Shown here one piece after another: positions 10,916 to 20,289 of a stretch of DNA of 64,000 nt. Where the stretch lies: positions 1 through 64,000 of the forward strand of contig LGRX02024549.1 in NCBI GenBank assembly GCA_001247695.2, written 5' to 3'. The notes under the pieces are model-generated. The model saw nothing but the letters and a program-made list of their open reading frames with translations. It had not been told where the DNA came from and made no database searches. The stretch is from Cymbomonas tetramitiformis. Its lineage: Eukaryota > Chlorophyta > Pyramimonadophyceae > Pyramimonadales > Pyramimonadaceae. The stretch's first letter is position 1. Every line of letters starts with the position of its first letter. Made by a program: the position numbers and the translations under genes.

Positions 10916-10982
10916 GGAGTGAGTTGGATTTGAACCAACTATTTCGAGTGCAAAGGACTCGCGGGAATTTCCCGTTCACTCC
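10916..10982 (-). tRNA. tRNA-like unit (distal, element D)
   Basis: Reading the minus strand, the 67-nt unit has a perfect 7-bp acceptor stem (GGAGTGA/TCACTCC), a perfect T-arm (GTTGG-TTCAAAT-CCAAC) that forms a good B box, and a perfect middle arm CGAGT-CCTTTGC-ACTCG. The middle loop lacks U33. The D-arm is reduced to the small hairpin CGGG-AAATT-CCCG with no A box. It is the counterpart of the unit at 5121 in T1: same place, same opposite orientation to the gene, same unusual loop. It may be a D-arm-reduced tRNA or a tRNA-derived element. Confidence 0.5.
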
Positions 10983-11332
10983 TAGTCAAAGTTTCACGCA
11001 TGCCAAGTACGAGCGCGCGAAGCACACACAAAATAATACACACGCATAACCAAAACATGCACTGCAAACCAATGCCATATTGCAACCTGTGAGAATTAAA
11101 AATATCACAACTCGCGCAACTCACTGGCGAGGCTGCTGCAACACTGCTGACGGCGAACTGTGAAGAGAGCAATGACGTGAGTTTGAACTTTACCGTTCAG
11201 AAAAATCGAAGTGTTCAAAAACTTTCCCTGCCGTTCAGAAGTCACATCGGATCGACGCGTCATGCGAGCACGATCGACGATGACGACGATGATGACGATC
11301 AAAAGTCCCAAACTCTGGATCATTACATTCAA

Positions 11333-11405
11333 TTTCATCGTACTGGTCTAGTGGTTATCCGTCGCACTCATAGACTTGAGATGATGGGTTCGAGCCCCAA
11401 TGAAA
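11333..11405 (+). tRNA. tRNA-like unit with A and B boxes (gene-proximal, element D)
   Basis: A strong A box (TGGTCTAGTGG, 11344-11354) and B box (GGTTCGAGCCC, about 11388-11398) lie at normal tRNA spacing. TTTCAT pairs with ATGAAA to close an acceptor stem of 6 bp, and the T-stem has 4 clean pairs. The anticodon arm is irregular, so no isotype can be given. It is transcribed toward the transposon gene. Its counterpart is the unit at 4558 in T1. Confidence 0.5.
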
Positions 11406-11409
11406 GCTT

Positions 11410-11562
11410 TTTCGGTCCATACTGAGGGTCATTTCGGGTACTTCTTGAGCATTTTGGGGGTACTTCTTGAGTTACGAATTCGGCCGTTCGATTCACGAAC
11501 GAGGGGTGCAGATTCTCCTAAAAATTAAAATTCCAAAATTGTTTCCCCGAAAATCGTTCAAT
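11410..11562. other. Spacer between tRNA-like unit and hairpin
   Basis: AT-rich, with no convincing coding frame or T-run terminator. It contains two near-copies of the word CATTTCGGGTACTTCTTGAG/CATTTTGGGGGTACTTCTTGAG. Confidence 0.4.
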
Positions 11563-11808
11563 CTGTTCAATACTACTGCAATACGTGAGGGCTCACTGCA
11601 ATACGTTACCGCTTGCAGGCGTATTGAAATGGCGTATTGGAGATGGGTCGAAAAAGTGCCAAGTCAGTTTTGCGAAGATCCGTCTGACGTGGCACTGGCA
11701 AAGCTGACATCAGCAGTTTTCAATACATCTCCAATACGCCATTTCAATACGCCTGCAAGCGGTAACGTATTGCAGTGAGCCCTCCCGTATTGAAGTAGTA
11801 TTGAACAG
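11563..11808. repeat. Long near-perfect hairpin in element D
   Basis: Arms 11563-11645 and 11726-11808 are 83 bp each and almost exact inverted copies (CTGTTCAATACTACTG ... GTAGTATTGAACAG), with an 80-bp loop. It lies between the proximal tRNA-like unit and the transposon gene, the same place as the hairpin of T1, though the sequence is unrelated. Confidence 0.9.
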
Positions 11809-11896
11809 ATTCTCCTCTAAAAAGTTTTTAAATTTTTGTAAAGGTCAATATGCGTGCAACCGCGTGCAACCGCCTGCAGAGCTCAAGGCAGGGATC

Positions 11897-11976
11897 ACTT
11901 CAATACGTGAGGGCTCACTTCAATACGTGAGGGCTCACTTCAATACGTGAGGGCTCACTTCAATACGTGAGGGCTC
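11897..11976. repeat. Four tandem copies of a 20-bp unit
   Basis: CACTTCAATACGTGAGGGCT repeated four times without change, bracketed by short inverted sequence (CAAGGCAGGG / CCCTGCCTT). The unit also occurs, slightly altered, in the arms of the hairpin just upstream. Confidence 0.9.
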
Positions 11977-12296
11977 AAGACCTTGAGCCCTGCCTTTAGC
12001 CCCCGTTTTCAGTATGCTGCGGAAGTGTTGAAGTGAGCCCTAAAAAAGTTGAAAAAACATGTTCTTCAATTCTGGTGAGACTTGTTATATGGACTCAGGA
12101 GCTATATTCTGCGACATAGCTTGTGTGCGTTTTTTGTGGGGGGGGTCCGAAAACCTACTTTTGGGTTATTGCTTTACTTGAAAGTTCCTTCAGCATATCG
12201 TCAATATGTCCGCAGTATATGTCCAATATATTACACGCATAGTTGCAGTACATTTTCGAAGGGTGATGGGCGTGGTAAAGGGGACTTCAATGCAGT

Positions 12297-13671
12297 ATGG
12301 TCCGAGGAGATCAAATTGTTCATGGTGAAAAGCGACCTCGCCATGAACGATCCCCTCAATCATCATCACCAAGTGATGCGGAGCGACATCGAACCGGCTT
12401 GCCTTCGGCTAGAGCCGCCGCCCTCGTCCAAGGGAAGGCGCCCCCCCCCGTACAACAATCTTCGTTAGCCAAGCGCGCGATGAGAAATCCCGCGCAAGGC
12501 GGGTGCTTAGCCGATCGAGAGCCGATCAAACCTTCCAATGCTCAGGAGGGTACATCCCTCAAACCCCTCCCAATATCAAGCTCATATTCCCGGAAGGTTG
12601 GAGTACCGCGGAAGGCTTCCGCGACCCGGAGTATGAAACGATTACGAAGAAGGAACGCCTTTTGGCGTGGATTGCGCCTCCACATCTTCCAATATCTACG
12701 AGGGAACTGGAGTTGTCCGCGAGGTAGCACCCTTTCACTTTCTTCTCGACGTCGAAGTTGTGTCTTTCTTGCTTCACAGGACTCTTTGCTACATGTATGC
12801 AACATGGTTACCATATGTTGCATACATATTGAGATTATATTGTAGGGATCCTGGAACACATTGCAGGAAAGTCGATGCGCACTATGTGGAAGTGGACACG
12901 GTATGGCATCATAAGTGGCTGCCAACGCGACTGCTCCCGCACGATTTCTCCAGATTGGCGCACGATTTATCTCCAGACAATACCGCGTGGCCGACTTGGT
13001 TACCACCTTCCGACATCTTGGAGCTAGAACCGGCAACGGTAACCTTTAAGGGGAAATCGTTTCGACTTGTTCCACCGGTGCCTAATTGCTTGCAACGGAT
13101 TGTCGAAAGGATTCGTGGCATGCAAGAGGCAAGGTAAGGGACTCTCGCGGGGCATGATTTCCCTCCCACCATTCATCACGTGGCTCGCTGCAATAGTGCT
13201 GCAGTACGCTATCGTGATGGTTGCAGCATGTTGATGGGATGTTGGAAACATGTTGGGACGATATTGTGCAGAGATGCGGGCGAGGCGCCCCCCGAGGCGC
13301 ACGAGGCGGCAAATTCAGCTCGTTTAGACGACAACAGGTACTATTTCGGGATTTCTGGATTCATTGATGTAGTCACTGTTGACGCGGAACGTAGTCCTCA
13401 CCAATTTCCACTTGACGTTACCCCCGAGGGAGACAACCTACCATCGAATGCGGAAGAAACCTACGACTTCTTCGAAGCTCGTCAAGCAATTTTGACACCG
13501 ATCCGTATGGAAACTGTTGTCTACCTAGTACACGATGGCAACTTCGAGGCGACTACATACGGCTCGCTGCTGGCCGACGACTCTCAACTCGATAATCCTA
13601 CACGAGACAATGTGCGGGAGGTTCGGTGCCTTGGGCGACATTGGAGGAGCGTTTCGACAATAAATGATTGA
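12297..13671 (+). CDS. Element D gene, first exons (function unknown)
   Basis: Exon-like blocks joined by GT-AG introns. One ends at 12723 (introns 12724-12845 and 13134-13271 fit the consensus); next are 12846-13133 and one from 13272. The 13133/13272 junction keeps the frame (split Arg codon). The first block contains PEGWSTAEGFRDPEYETITKKE, the second WLPTRLLPHDFSRLAHDL. The third reads into a stop at 13671 unless an earlier donor is used. The start codon is uncertain. I do not recognise a domain. The introns carry the same TATTG words as the element ends. Probably the N-terminal part of the transposon protein or a separate accessory gene. Confidence 0.45.
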
Positions 13672-13714
13672 CCAGATTTGATCCGTGCGGTTGGAGTTTG
13701 GTCTTTAATTGCAG

Positions 13715-14638
13715 TTACCACGGATGCCATGGCTGCCGAGATGGAAGAGCCCATGAGGTATGTACGAATATTTAGGCACCTCAACTTGCATACTGATTTT
13801 TCATGATATAATATGTTGCAATATATCAGAAACCGTTGCCGGTATATTGAATATGTATGGGAGATATATTGCGGTGGGCGAAGCAGATCTCCGGTGGAAG
13901 AGCCAGCTGAGGCGAAGGACACCGAGATGGGTGAGGTGAAGGACACGGCGGGCGAAGCCGATCCTTGGCTCTCGCTCCATGCAATGCATCGTCGAAATGT
14001 GGGCACCGTAACATTGGAGCGAGGGCGGTTTCTATGTGATTGTGCCATGTGCTACGGAGTTGACCTACGTGGAAACGTGGTGAGCAAGGCCACCCGCACA
14101 CGACATCGGAAACTCCACGGGCAGATCCAGCCACCCGCACCGGACCCTGAAGAAATCGATGCTGTAGTTTGTGGCAACCGCGGCGAAACCTTAAGGTACT
14201 CTCCGCCCTTTCTCCCCCATGAATGATTGGGCAAGCTTGCGTGACAACACATTCGCAATATGTTGACAACGTATCGAAGGTGCATTGCAACTCTCCTACA
14301 GACATACGGATGTGGACGTCACGATGGATGACAAGGAGGGCGAACATGCTGAGGAGGCCGGGAGGACAAGCGCAGAAGACGAGGTGGTACACGCACAACA
14401 GGACGCGGAAGCCAAGGATGTGTCGAGTCAAGGCGGCGAGGCCGGAGTTCCCGACGACGAGGATGGCGATGCGCCTAAGACCGAGGATGCCGATGGTGAG
14501 ACCAAGGATGGCGGTGGGGAGGATTTGGGGTTCGATGAAGAAGACGACGGAGATGCCGTCCACTCCATTAAAGCAGCGATTGCTACACAATTGGAAAGTA
14601 TTGTGGATGCTGCAAAGGAGCTTTTCGGAGGGGAGACG
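13715..14638 (+). CDS. Element D gene, zinc-finger and acidic exons
   Basis: Exons about 13715-13757, 13887-14195 and 14302-14638 have good splice sites (TTGCAG, GTATGT, CCTACAG, GTAAGC). The middle exon encodes FLCDCAMCYGVD followed by VSKATRTRHRKLHG. The CXCXXC plus VSxxTxxxH pattern resembles the N-terminal zinc-binding region of Tnp2-type transposases. The last exon is very acidic (many Glu/Asp over about 80 residues) and ends in a short helical stretch. In known Tnp2 proteins the catalytic DDE core follows the finger; I do not see it here. Confidence 0.5.
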
Positions 14639-14733
14639 GTAAGCACGCGTTATTATGCCAAATATCGTGCAGTGAACTGCACGTGCAATATGTAGTATGC
14701 ATATCTCCTACATATTGACAATGTATCCTGACC

Positions 14734-15740
14734 ATGCTTTTGAACCGAGAAAGAGCTACTGCCGGCCGTGTCCCGCGGGCTTTGATGGCGGGCCCCGCTC
14801 CCGGCATCGTGGTCACTACCTTCGGGGAGAAGGGCAAGCCATTGGAGCTAACGTCCTTGGAGATTGACCAACTGACCCGCTGGATGCGAGCGAGTATTCC
14901 CGCTTACCGAAAGCTTTTTCAACAACATGCTGAGTACGACCTGTTCCGGCGGAGGTGCAACCTGCAAGCTCGCACGCATGTACTATCTGTAGTACACCTG
15001 CAACATATTGTCAACTTGTTTCTGTATGTTTATCATATATTGTAAGTATACTAAGAATATGTTGTCATCACAGGGAGAATGCCGCGCGCTCTAAACAAGC
15101 ACTGCGGTACCGACAAGAGGTGGGTGTTGTGCCTGCGATCGCGTTCGGTCCATTGGAGGACCCTGAAGGATGGCTTGGTCGTCAATACACGGCTTACGAG
15201 AAGTCGCTCATGATGGGTCCCGAACCTATGTGTTCCAAGTACAACAAGGTGAACATCGGCGGTGTCTTCTATCGCACTAGAGACGGGGACAAAGGGAAAG
15301 TGACAACCCAGTGTTTCGTCCGCGCATCCTTCCCCAAGAATGATGCCGATGCCGATGACGAGTGGGAGGACAGGTACGACCTCAACCACCAGTTTGCATG
15401 CTTCTTTGCCTTTTCGTATATCTCTGCAACATATATGCAATACGTCCCCAACATACTAAGGATATGTTGTACGTATATTACAAAAACATTGAACATTTCG
15501 TGCGCAGGTATGGTATCATCAACGCCATTCTGCGGGTTTGCATTGGCGGTGTGCTCTACACTTTTTTTAAAGTGTGATTGGCTACCCGTGCCCACGGAAG
15601 CTCAGATCGCATCAAGCTTCAAGCTGAAGAACTCCATCCTCGGCGTGGACAAGGTGTCCAAGGCTTACTACACCTTCAACCCATGGGACACCTCCAAGTA
15701 CACTATGGACAACCGAGAGCCCTACCTACTGGCCAATCAA
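14734..15740 (+). pseudogene. Element D gene, Tnp2 C-terminal region (DUF4218/DUF4216-like)
   Basis: Exons about 14750-14979, 15074-15373 and from 15508. The 15373/15508 junction keeps the frame (split Arg codon). The middle exon has YNKVNIGGVFYRTRDGDKGK, matching the 'xxxNGxxFxTxxRdxxrkTQnSG' signature of plant CACTA Tnp2 proteins. Next come YGIINAILRV and KCDWLPVP, matching the 'G.I..I.E..Y...vvLFkCdW' block, and finally YTFNP and YLLANQVQAQ. A seven-T run at about 15562 shifts the frame just before KCDW, and another change falls near 15750. As sequenced the protein is broken; a single-T error would explain the first break. Confidence 0.6.
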
Positions 15741-15756
15741 GTCCAAGCGCAAGTAC

Positions 15757-16011
15757 GTGATAGTCAAACACCCCTGCATGGATTCAGCGGTGATACTTGA
15801 TACGAGCGACCGCAATATGGAGAAACTTGCACTCGTTGATAGGCCCGTAGGTAGTGATGGTCACTTTGACACATGCGGGAAGTGTAGAGTCGGTGGCGAG
15901 CTCCTTCTGTGTGAGAGGGCAGGCTGCAAAGAGGCTATGCACGTGCGATGCGCAGGGCTCACCGACATCCCCACTGGAATGTGGTACTGCAGAAAGTGTG
16001 ATGACGCATAG
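15757..16011 (+). CDS. PHD finger at the end of the element D gene
   Basis: This frame begins with IVKHPCMDSAVILD, the continuation of the DUF4216-like region also found in T1. It then encodes a complete PHD finger, with zinc ligands in CGKCRVGGELLLCERAGC, MHVRC and WYCRKC (C4HC3), ending at a stop after CRKCDDA. PHD fingers bind histone tails, especially H3K4. T1 stops before this point, so the finger may be an addition specific to D. Whether it is joined to the transposase depends on the unresolved frame change near 15750. Confidence 0.7.
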   Translation: MIVKHPCMDSAVILDTSDRNMEKLALVDRPVGSDGHFDTCGKCRVGGELLLCERAGCKEAMHVRCAGLTDIPTGMWYCRKCDDA

Positions 16012-16019
16012 TAGTGCCT

Positions 16020-16690
16020 CTGTACACATTTGATATACCTGTAATATACCAGATACGTATTGCGGACATATTGTAAGTATTATGCAATATGTGAGCGGCA
16101 GGGGGGTCTTACCCCTTTACCCCATGCAGTCATGTGTTGCATAATTCACTCTGATTGTAGACATATTGCACATGTATTAAAAATATTCTGCATGAGGGAA
16201 TGTTTCAATATGTGTTCAACACATATATTGCAAACGTGTTGAATGATTCATCTGATTGTAGACATATTGCACATGTATTGAACGATTCCTTTGCGTGAAT
16301 GTTTCAACATGTGTTCAACACATGTTCAATACGTGTGTTGCAGGCGGTTGCAGACATATTGAACACCCCTCCAATCGTTTTGCCTTATTTCAATACATCG
16401 GGGCCCCAATTCAAAAAGCCCCCCAGAACCGACTTCTGCGATACGCGTCCAGATGCCGTGAAAACTTGTCCCCAAAACGCTAGACCCTTCCTTAGATGAT
16501 ACCAAGTGCTAGTGGGTGAGTCTGACACCATTTGGGTGCCCATGCTAGCATACTCATTTTCGCTGTGTCCAGGCTGATCGCGGTTCAATAGTTTGGCCAA
16601 TATGTTACACGTGTATTGTAATGTCCAGATATTAGCATACCGTCTTCAATATGCCTCCAATATGCCTCCAATACGTGTTCAACACGTGTA
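16020..16690. repeat. Right subterminal repeats of element D
   Basis: TGTAGACATATTGCACATGT and related CAATATG/CATATTG words recur in both orientations, in inverse correspondence with the left zone. No coding sequence. Confidence 0.8.
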
Positions 16691-16717
16691 TTGAACCCGT
16701 CTAGAAACGTAGGGCCG

Positions 16718-17281
16718 AGGGAGCTTTCCGTGATCGACGGTGACGACGACTCCGACGGTTTTTCTTATTCCGGAGACGAGATTCCCTCGGCCCCACCGGC
16801 TACACGGTCACGTGTCGGTGTGGCAACATTGCCGAGGGTCTTCTATTTTGCATCTCTAGCCCTGCCCGCACTCATGTGTCTTGCATGTGTGTCAGCTGTT
16901 CAGGGTTCGGTGGTGCTCGATCGAGACCCTGAATTCACCGCAGCGGTACATCCCACTGGGGTGACTGCCAACAGTCTGTCTGCCTTGCCGTACTATTTTA
17001 CCTTCGGCATTCCTTTTCCTTCTGTGGTTTCGGCAGGTTTGAGTTCAGATTTTCACTTTTCGGAATTCCTAATTTTGCTCTACGAGTCTTCTCCTGCCTC
17101 TGGCTTCTGGTCTTGGCTTCTGGATTATGATTCTGGCTTCTGGTTCTGGACACTGGTCTCTGGACTCTGGTTCTGGATTATGACTTCTGGACTCTGGTTC
17201 TGGTTGAACATCTTTGACACTGACAACTTCTTCAACTCTGGTGAACTCTGCAGCTTTGTGGACCACTTTGAAAGTGGCTGA
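16718..17281 (+). CDS. Element A Gag, C-terminal part with membrane segment
   Basis: In-frame continuation of the frame ending at 9343. It begins with an acidic run (DGDDDSDG). A hydrophobic stretch of about 25 residues follows (VFYFASLALPALMCLACVSA), which I read as one membrane-spanning helix. The tail ends in a Phe/Trp-rich tandem repeat (SGFWFWTLVSGLWFW) made by an 18-bp DNA repeat, with a stop at 17281. B and C have a membrane segment at the same place. This could anchor Gag particles to membrane; it is not recognisable as a viral envelope protein. Confidence 0.65.
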   Translation, partial: RELSVIDGDDDSDGFSYSGDEIPSAPPATRSRVGVATLPRVFYFASLALPALMCLACVSAVQGSVVLDRDPEFTAAVHPTGVTANSLSALPYYFTFGIPFPSVVSAGLSSDFHFSEFLILLYESSPASGFWSWLLDYDSGFWFWTLVSGLWFWIMTSGLWFWLNIFDTDNFFNSGELCSFVDHFESG

Positions 17282-17485
17282 GTGACCTTGAGATTGAGCT
17301 GTAGGAACTTAGCTTGTGAGCAGTTTCCTAGCAGCAGTTTTAGAAAGGGACCGCCCTGGCTAAAGCACAGGCCTCCCTCTAGCAGTTTCCAGCTCCTAGC
17401 TGTTTGTTGTTTCGGAACAATTTGATTTGTCTGTGCTCCGCTCTCTGCCACCTGTAACAACACTATGTACAGTCACGGGGTGGTG

Positions 17486-17677
17486 TGCTGGATTCAGTGA
17501 CCCGTAGGTCATACCTTACTCTGACTCCCGTTAGCTGTACCAGTACTCGTACAGTACTAGGTGACAGATACCTAGGTCACAGACGGCTTATATTGGTTTA
17601 ACTCTTATAATCAGTTTACACTTGTATGAAAAGTATTCAGTGACCACCCGATATAATACGGTATATTATATCTCACA
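17486..17677 (+). repeat. 3' LTR of element A
   Basis: 192 bp, one mismatch to the 5' LTR. It is directly preceded by GGGGTGGTG, and GGTGGTG also precedes the 3' LTRs of B and C. That is probably the plus-strand priming site, although it is not purely purine. Confidence 0.9.
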
Positions 17678-18946
17678 CATTTTCCTATAAAGTCTCTGAG
17701 GTCTTGGGCACGAGAAAACGCCTTGATCGAATTCCCTAAGAAATCTCGCAACGTGCATCCATGTCTGTCAGCGTGGTGTGGGTTATATTCGATAGTCAGT
17801 TTATTTTTAGCAAGCCCTATTCCAGCCTCTCTCAAATACGCCGGATATGTCTGGCATTTCTGAACTGACGGCATCTTATTCGTTTGGTTACCCTTCTCCC
17901 CATTTAGTAGATTCCAACCCGTTTCGGCCCTCAGCTCCTTTATCGTATCAATTGTGGTTATATAACAGTATTTACTCGGAGAATGCACCGCGTGCAGCAA
18001 ATTATCTATCTTCGAGGTGTAATATGTCGCCATTACGTTATCGACGCCAAAACCCCGTCCCGAGGATTTGTTGAAAACTGCCCCCCTATGGGGTACATAG
18101 CATGCATTTGAGTTTTTTGCTAACCAATTCCCAGACCGCCTGGCTTAACCCGTTCACCGTATTACACGAGGCATCCCCTTCTTCATTTCTCTTCCCTGCC
18201 GTCTTCGTCGCCATCCAATTCCCTGCAAAAAAGTATCCGAGAATGCTATGAATGTCCGCGTTCACAATGCGTACCACCTCCGTCTGGCGGAAGGAACTTA
18301 ATTCCATTCTCTCTATAGCTTTTGTAAATTTTCTCACCAACTTCATGTTCTGATGTTTCCAAATTGCGGCGGCCCCCAGGTTGGTGTCGCCAATTACCAT
18401 AAGGTATCCTAGATATTCGAACGGTATCGTATTCGGTCTGTGTGGAATCGCGCATGCATTGCCCATGTGGTCGGGTACACAGATATCCGGTGGGATTTCG
18501 CCGTTCGGGATGAACGTCGTATAGTGACACTTCGATGGCCCTAGGTTCAATCCCACAGCCTTCAAAAATACTGAGAAAAGGCCAATCGTTTTCTTAAATT
18601 CGTTCGGGTCATCGCTCATAATAAGATTATCGTCCGCGAATGCGCAACCTGGGATATTCAAAATATTTCCGGTGTCGCCTTGCCGCCTCATACCTTCAGG
18701 TATTTTCGCGTGTTTGACTTCCCACTTATAACCCATGTTATTGTGTTCAATAAACTTAAGGAAGATGTCATATACAATATTAAAACGCAATGGCGAAAGA
18801 GCGCACCCTTGTTTGCAACCTTGCTCGACGGGGAAAACCTCGGTGTATCCCATAGGCGAGCGTACAGTACAATTAAAAACAGACTGAAGATTGTGGATCA
18901 TATGTCTAACCTTTTCGTCAAAGCCGATATGCGATAACGAGTTCAA
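17678..18946 (-). pseudogene. LINE reverse transcriptase fragment
   Basis: From 18946 down to 18086 the frame encodes the RT palm: EQGCKQGCALSPLRFNIVYD (fingers/palm block) and FADDNLIMSDD (the catalytic YXDD-type box as FADD), followed by KAVGLNLGPSKC. A frame change at about 18060 leads into 18033-17678, the thumb and linker, ending DLRDFIGK at the insertion point of element A. The first RT blocks and the upstream endonuclease are missing. It continues at 6668 after element A is removed. Confidence 0.75.
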
Positions 18947-19192
18947 GTGTCAAGGTTGATATCCAACCTTTCAGACTATGCGGCTGCTATCTATTGAACT
19001 GTAGCAACTCGCAACAATATTTGGTGGGGAATGAGTGCAGTCTCTGGTGTCCAGTAGTCTGCTTGAGCGCAATGCTCCTCATATACCAATGCCCTCACGC
19101 TTCATAAGCGTTACCACCATCGGGTTGTGAACCCGAGGGCATTGGGTGAACTAACAGTATCGGCTGGTCGAATTGGCCTGTTGATACCCGCA
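18947..19192. other. Spacer between LINE and element E
   Basis: No coding sequence. It contains the cloverleaf-like structure at 19086-19145. Confidence 0.4.
19086..19145. other. Cloverleaf-like inverted repeats (possible D-armless tRNA)
   Basis: A perfect 9-bp outer stem (CCAATGCCC/GGGCATTGG) encloses two perfect hairpins: ACGCTTCATAAGCGT, and TCGGG-TTGTGAA-CCCGA. As a plus-strand tRNA the first would be an anticodon arm with loop TTCATAA (CAT, U33 and A37 present) and the second a T-arm, with the D-arm missing. It lacks a proper A box, so a recombination or structural site is as likely. Confidence 0.4.
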
Positions 19193-20021
19193 TGTTGTTC
19201 AATTCATGCTTGAAGCGAAGACGCGTCCTCTCAGAACAGTTTGTTCTTCAAGAACTTGTCTTGCTTCATCATCGAGATGCCGTACTCGGCCTCTCGATGA
19301 CAGATGTCACTCATGGTGAGTGGATGACAGATATTATGACTGTACATGTCATAGTCGACCGTACTAACAATACTCGACGACTATATGTCATTATAGCATA
19401 TGACATACCATGACATGTGCTAGGGTAAGTCACGAGACAGAATGACAGACGTGTCAGAATGACGAGTGACTGGTACTATGCCAGTCACCAATGACAGGCA
19501 TTTATATGACCAGATGACGAGAATGTCTGACAGAAATGACTTACAGAAATGCCTGACCCGAAAGTGAGTTTTGGTGGGAAAACCAGCAGTCAGAGAAATT
19601 GGAGGGAACGCTGGTAGACCTCCAATATTGCCGAGTCAGCACAGTTATAATTATTCAGAGTGATATGGAGTGGCCTGGAATGATTGATAATGAAACTGGG
19701 CTAGTCGGCAGATTCTATGATGTGACAGATCGAGTTCTCATGAAACATGATGGGACCTGACAAGAGTCGACATCGAGTTATGTTCGAAAGTTCGAGATCT
19801 GAAACCATGGCATAAGGCAGCCGAGCAGGCTGAATGAATCAGTTTGAATTAGTTACTGCTAACAGCCACACCTGGTTGTTTGTAACTTCGACATTAAAGA
19901 GTTAAAAGATCCGATTCATATATATCATGCTTACAACAATACATCTCCTTGTAGGACTCAACTAGGTTCCCTGCATTGCACAAGTAGACCGATAGGCTCT
20001 CGTAGAGAGCCCCCCCGAACA
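19193..20021 (+). repeat. Candidate 5' LTR of element E
   Basis: A primer-binding site starts at 20024, so an LTR should end at about 20021 (ends GAACA). The left edge is set at TGTTGTTC because a related sequence at 36199-36490, in the opposite orientation, shares this start. No matching 3' LTR lies in the window, so the boundaries are provisional. The LTR is rich in TGACA/TGTCA words. Confidence 0.5.
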
Positions 20022-20023
20022 AC

Positions 20024-20034
20024 TGGTATCAGCG
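20024..20034 (+). promoter_or_regulatory. Primer-binding site, initiator tRNA-Met type
   Basis: TGGTATCAGCG matches the common plant/algal retroelement primer site TGGTATCAGAGC, the complement of the 3' end of initiator tRNA-Met, at the first ten bases. It lies 2 bp after the candidate LTR. Confidence 0.6.
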
Positions 20035-20289
20035 TGGTTACGTTAGACGCGACCTGTTTGTGCCGACAGTAACTTCGGGTGAACAATTGCCGGCACGCGA
20101 GTTCCGGGAGACCTTTCCGCGAGCTTCCAGAAGATTCTGAAGACAACGACGTAAAAAGCGCTTAATTGCGTCTGCCTTTCGTCAGGGCTGCGAATAGCGT
20201 CAGAAAATATCGACAACTGTTCCTGAATGCATATACCGCACGCACAAGTGTGATCGTAATTTGTCCTTGCAGGTGGCTTTCCGCGGGAT

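Larger units (their letters stand above)
9344..16714 (+). mobile_element. CACTA/EnSpm-like DNA transposon (element D) with spliced Tnp2-related gene
   Basis: The ends are CCCTACGTTTCTGGACG (left) and the complement of CCCTACGTTTCTAGACG (right), with further imperfect pairing. A 3-bp duplication flanks it. Subterminal zones hold many TATTGCA/CAATATG words in both orientations. The inside encodes a spliced gene with Tnp2-type zinc-finger and C-terminal regions and a PHD finger, plus two tRNA-like units and a long hairpin. It inserted into the Gag frame of element A, so it is younger than A. Termini, duplication length and layout match T1. Confidence 0.8.
6669..17677 (+). mobile_element. LTR element A: Gag-only retrotransposon with nested insertions
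   Basis: Two 192-bp LTRs (6669-6860, 17486-17677) differ at one position, so the insertion is recent. Removing element D (9344-16714) and the solo LTR (6986-7238) with their duplications leaves about 3.4 kb, the size of elements B and C. The body encodes one protein: Gag-like region, CCHC knuckle and a C-terminal membrane segment. No protease, integrase or reverse transcriptase is present, so it must use enzymes from another element. The sequence just inside the 5' LTR contains GCCATGATTGGCTAA, shared with C and nearly with B. Confidence 0.85.
309..18946 (-). mobile_element. LINE with RNase H, 5'-truncated, interrupted by two nested transposons
   Basis: One non-LTR retrotransposon copy read right to left in three blocks: 18946-17678 (reverse transcriptase), 6668-6504 (middle) and 2000-309 (RNase H, zinc-finger end, tail). 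The gaps are LTR element A (6669-17677) and a CACTA-like element (2001-6503). Across the CACTA insertion the reading frame is exactly continuous once one copy of the 3-bp duplication is removed. Across element A the sequence is collinear after removing one CATTT copy, with a frame change a few codons further on. The upstream part of the RT and any ORF1 are missing, as usual for 5'-truncated LINEs. Several frameshifts show the copy is dead. Confidence 0.75.

Noticed and set aside
16718..17281. Membrane segment of element A as a viral envelope protein
   Set aside because: A single hydrophobic helix in frame with Gag, no signal peptide, cysteine pattern or fusion region; the envelope call is not supported.
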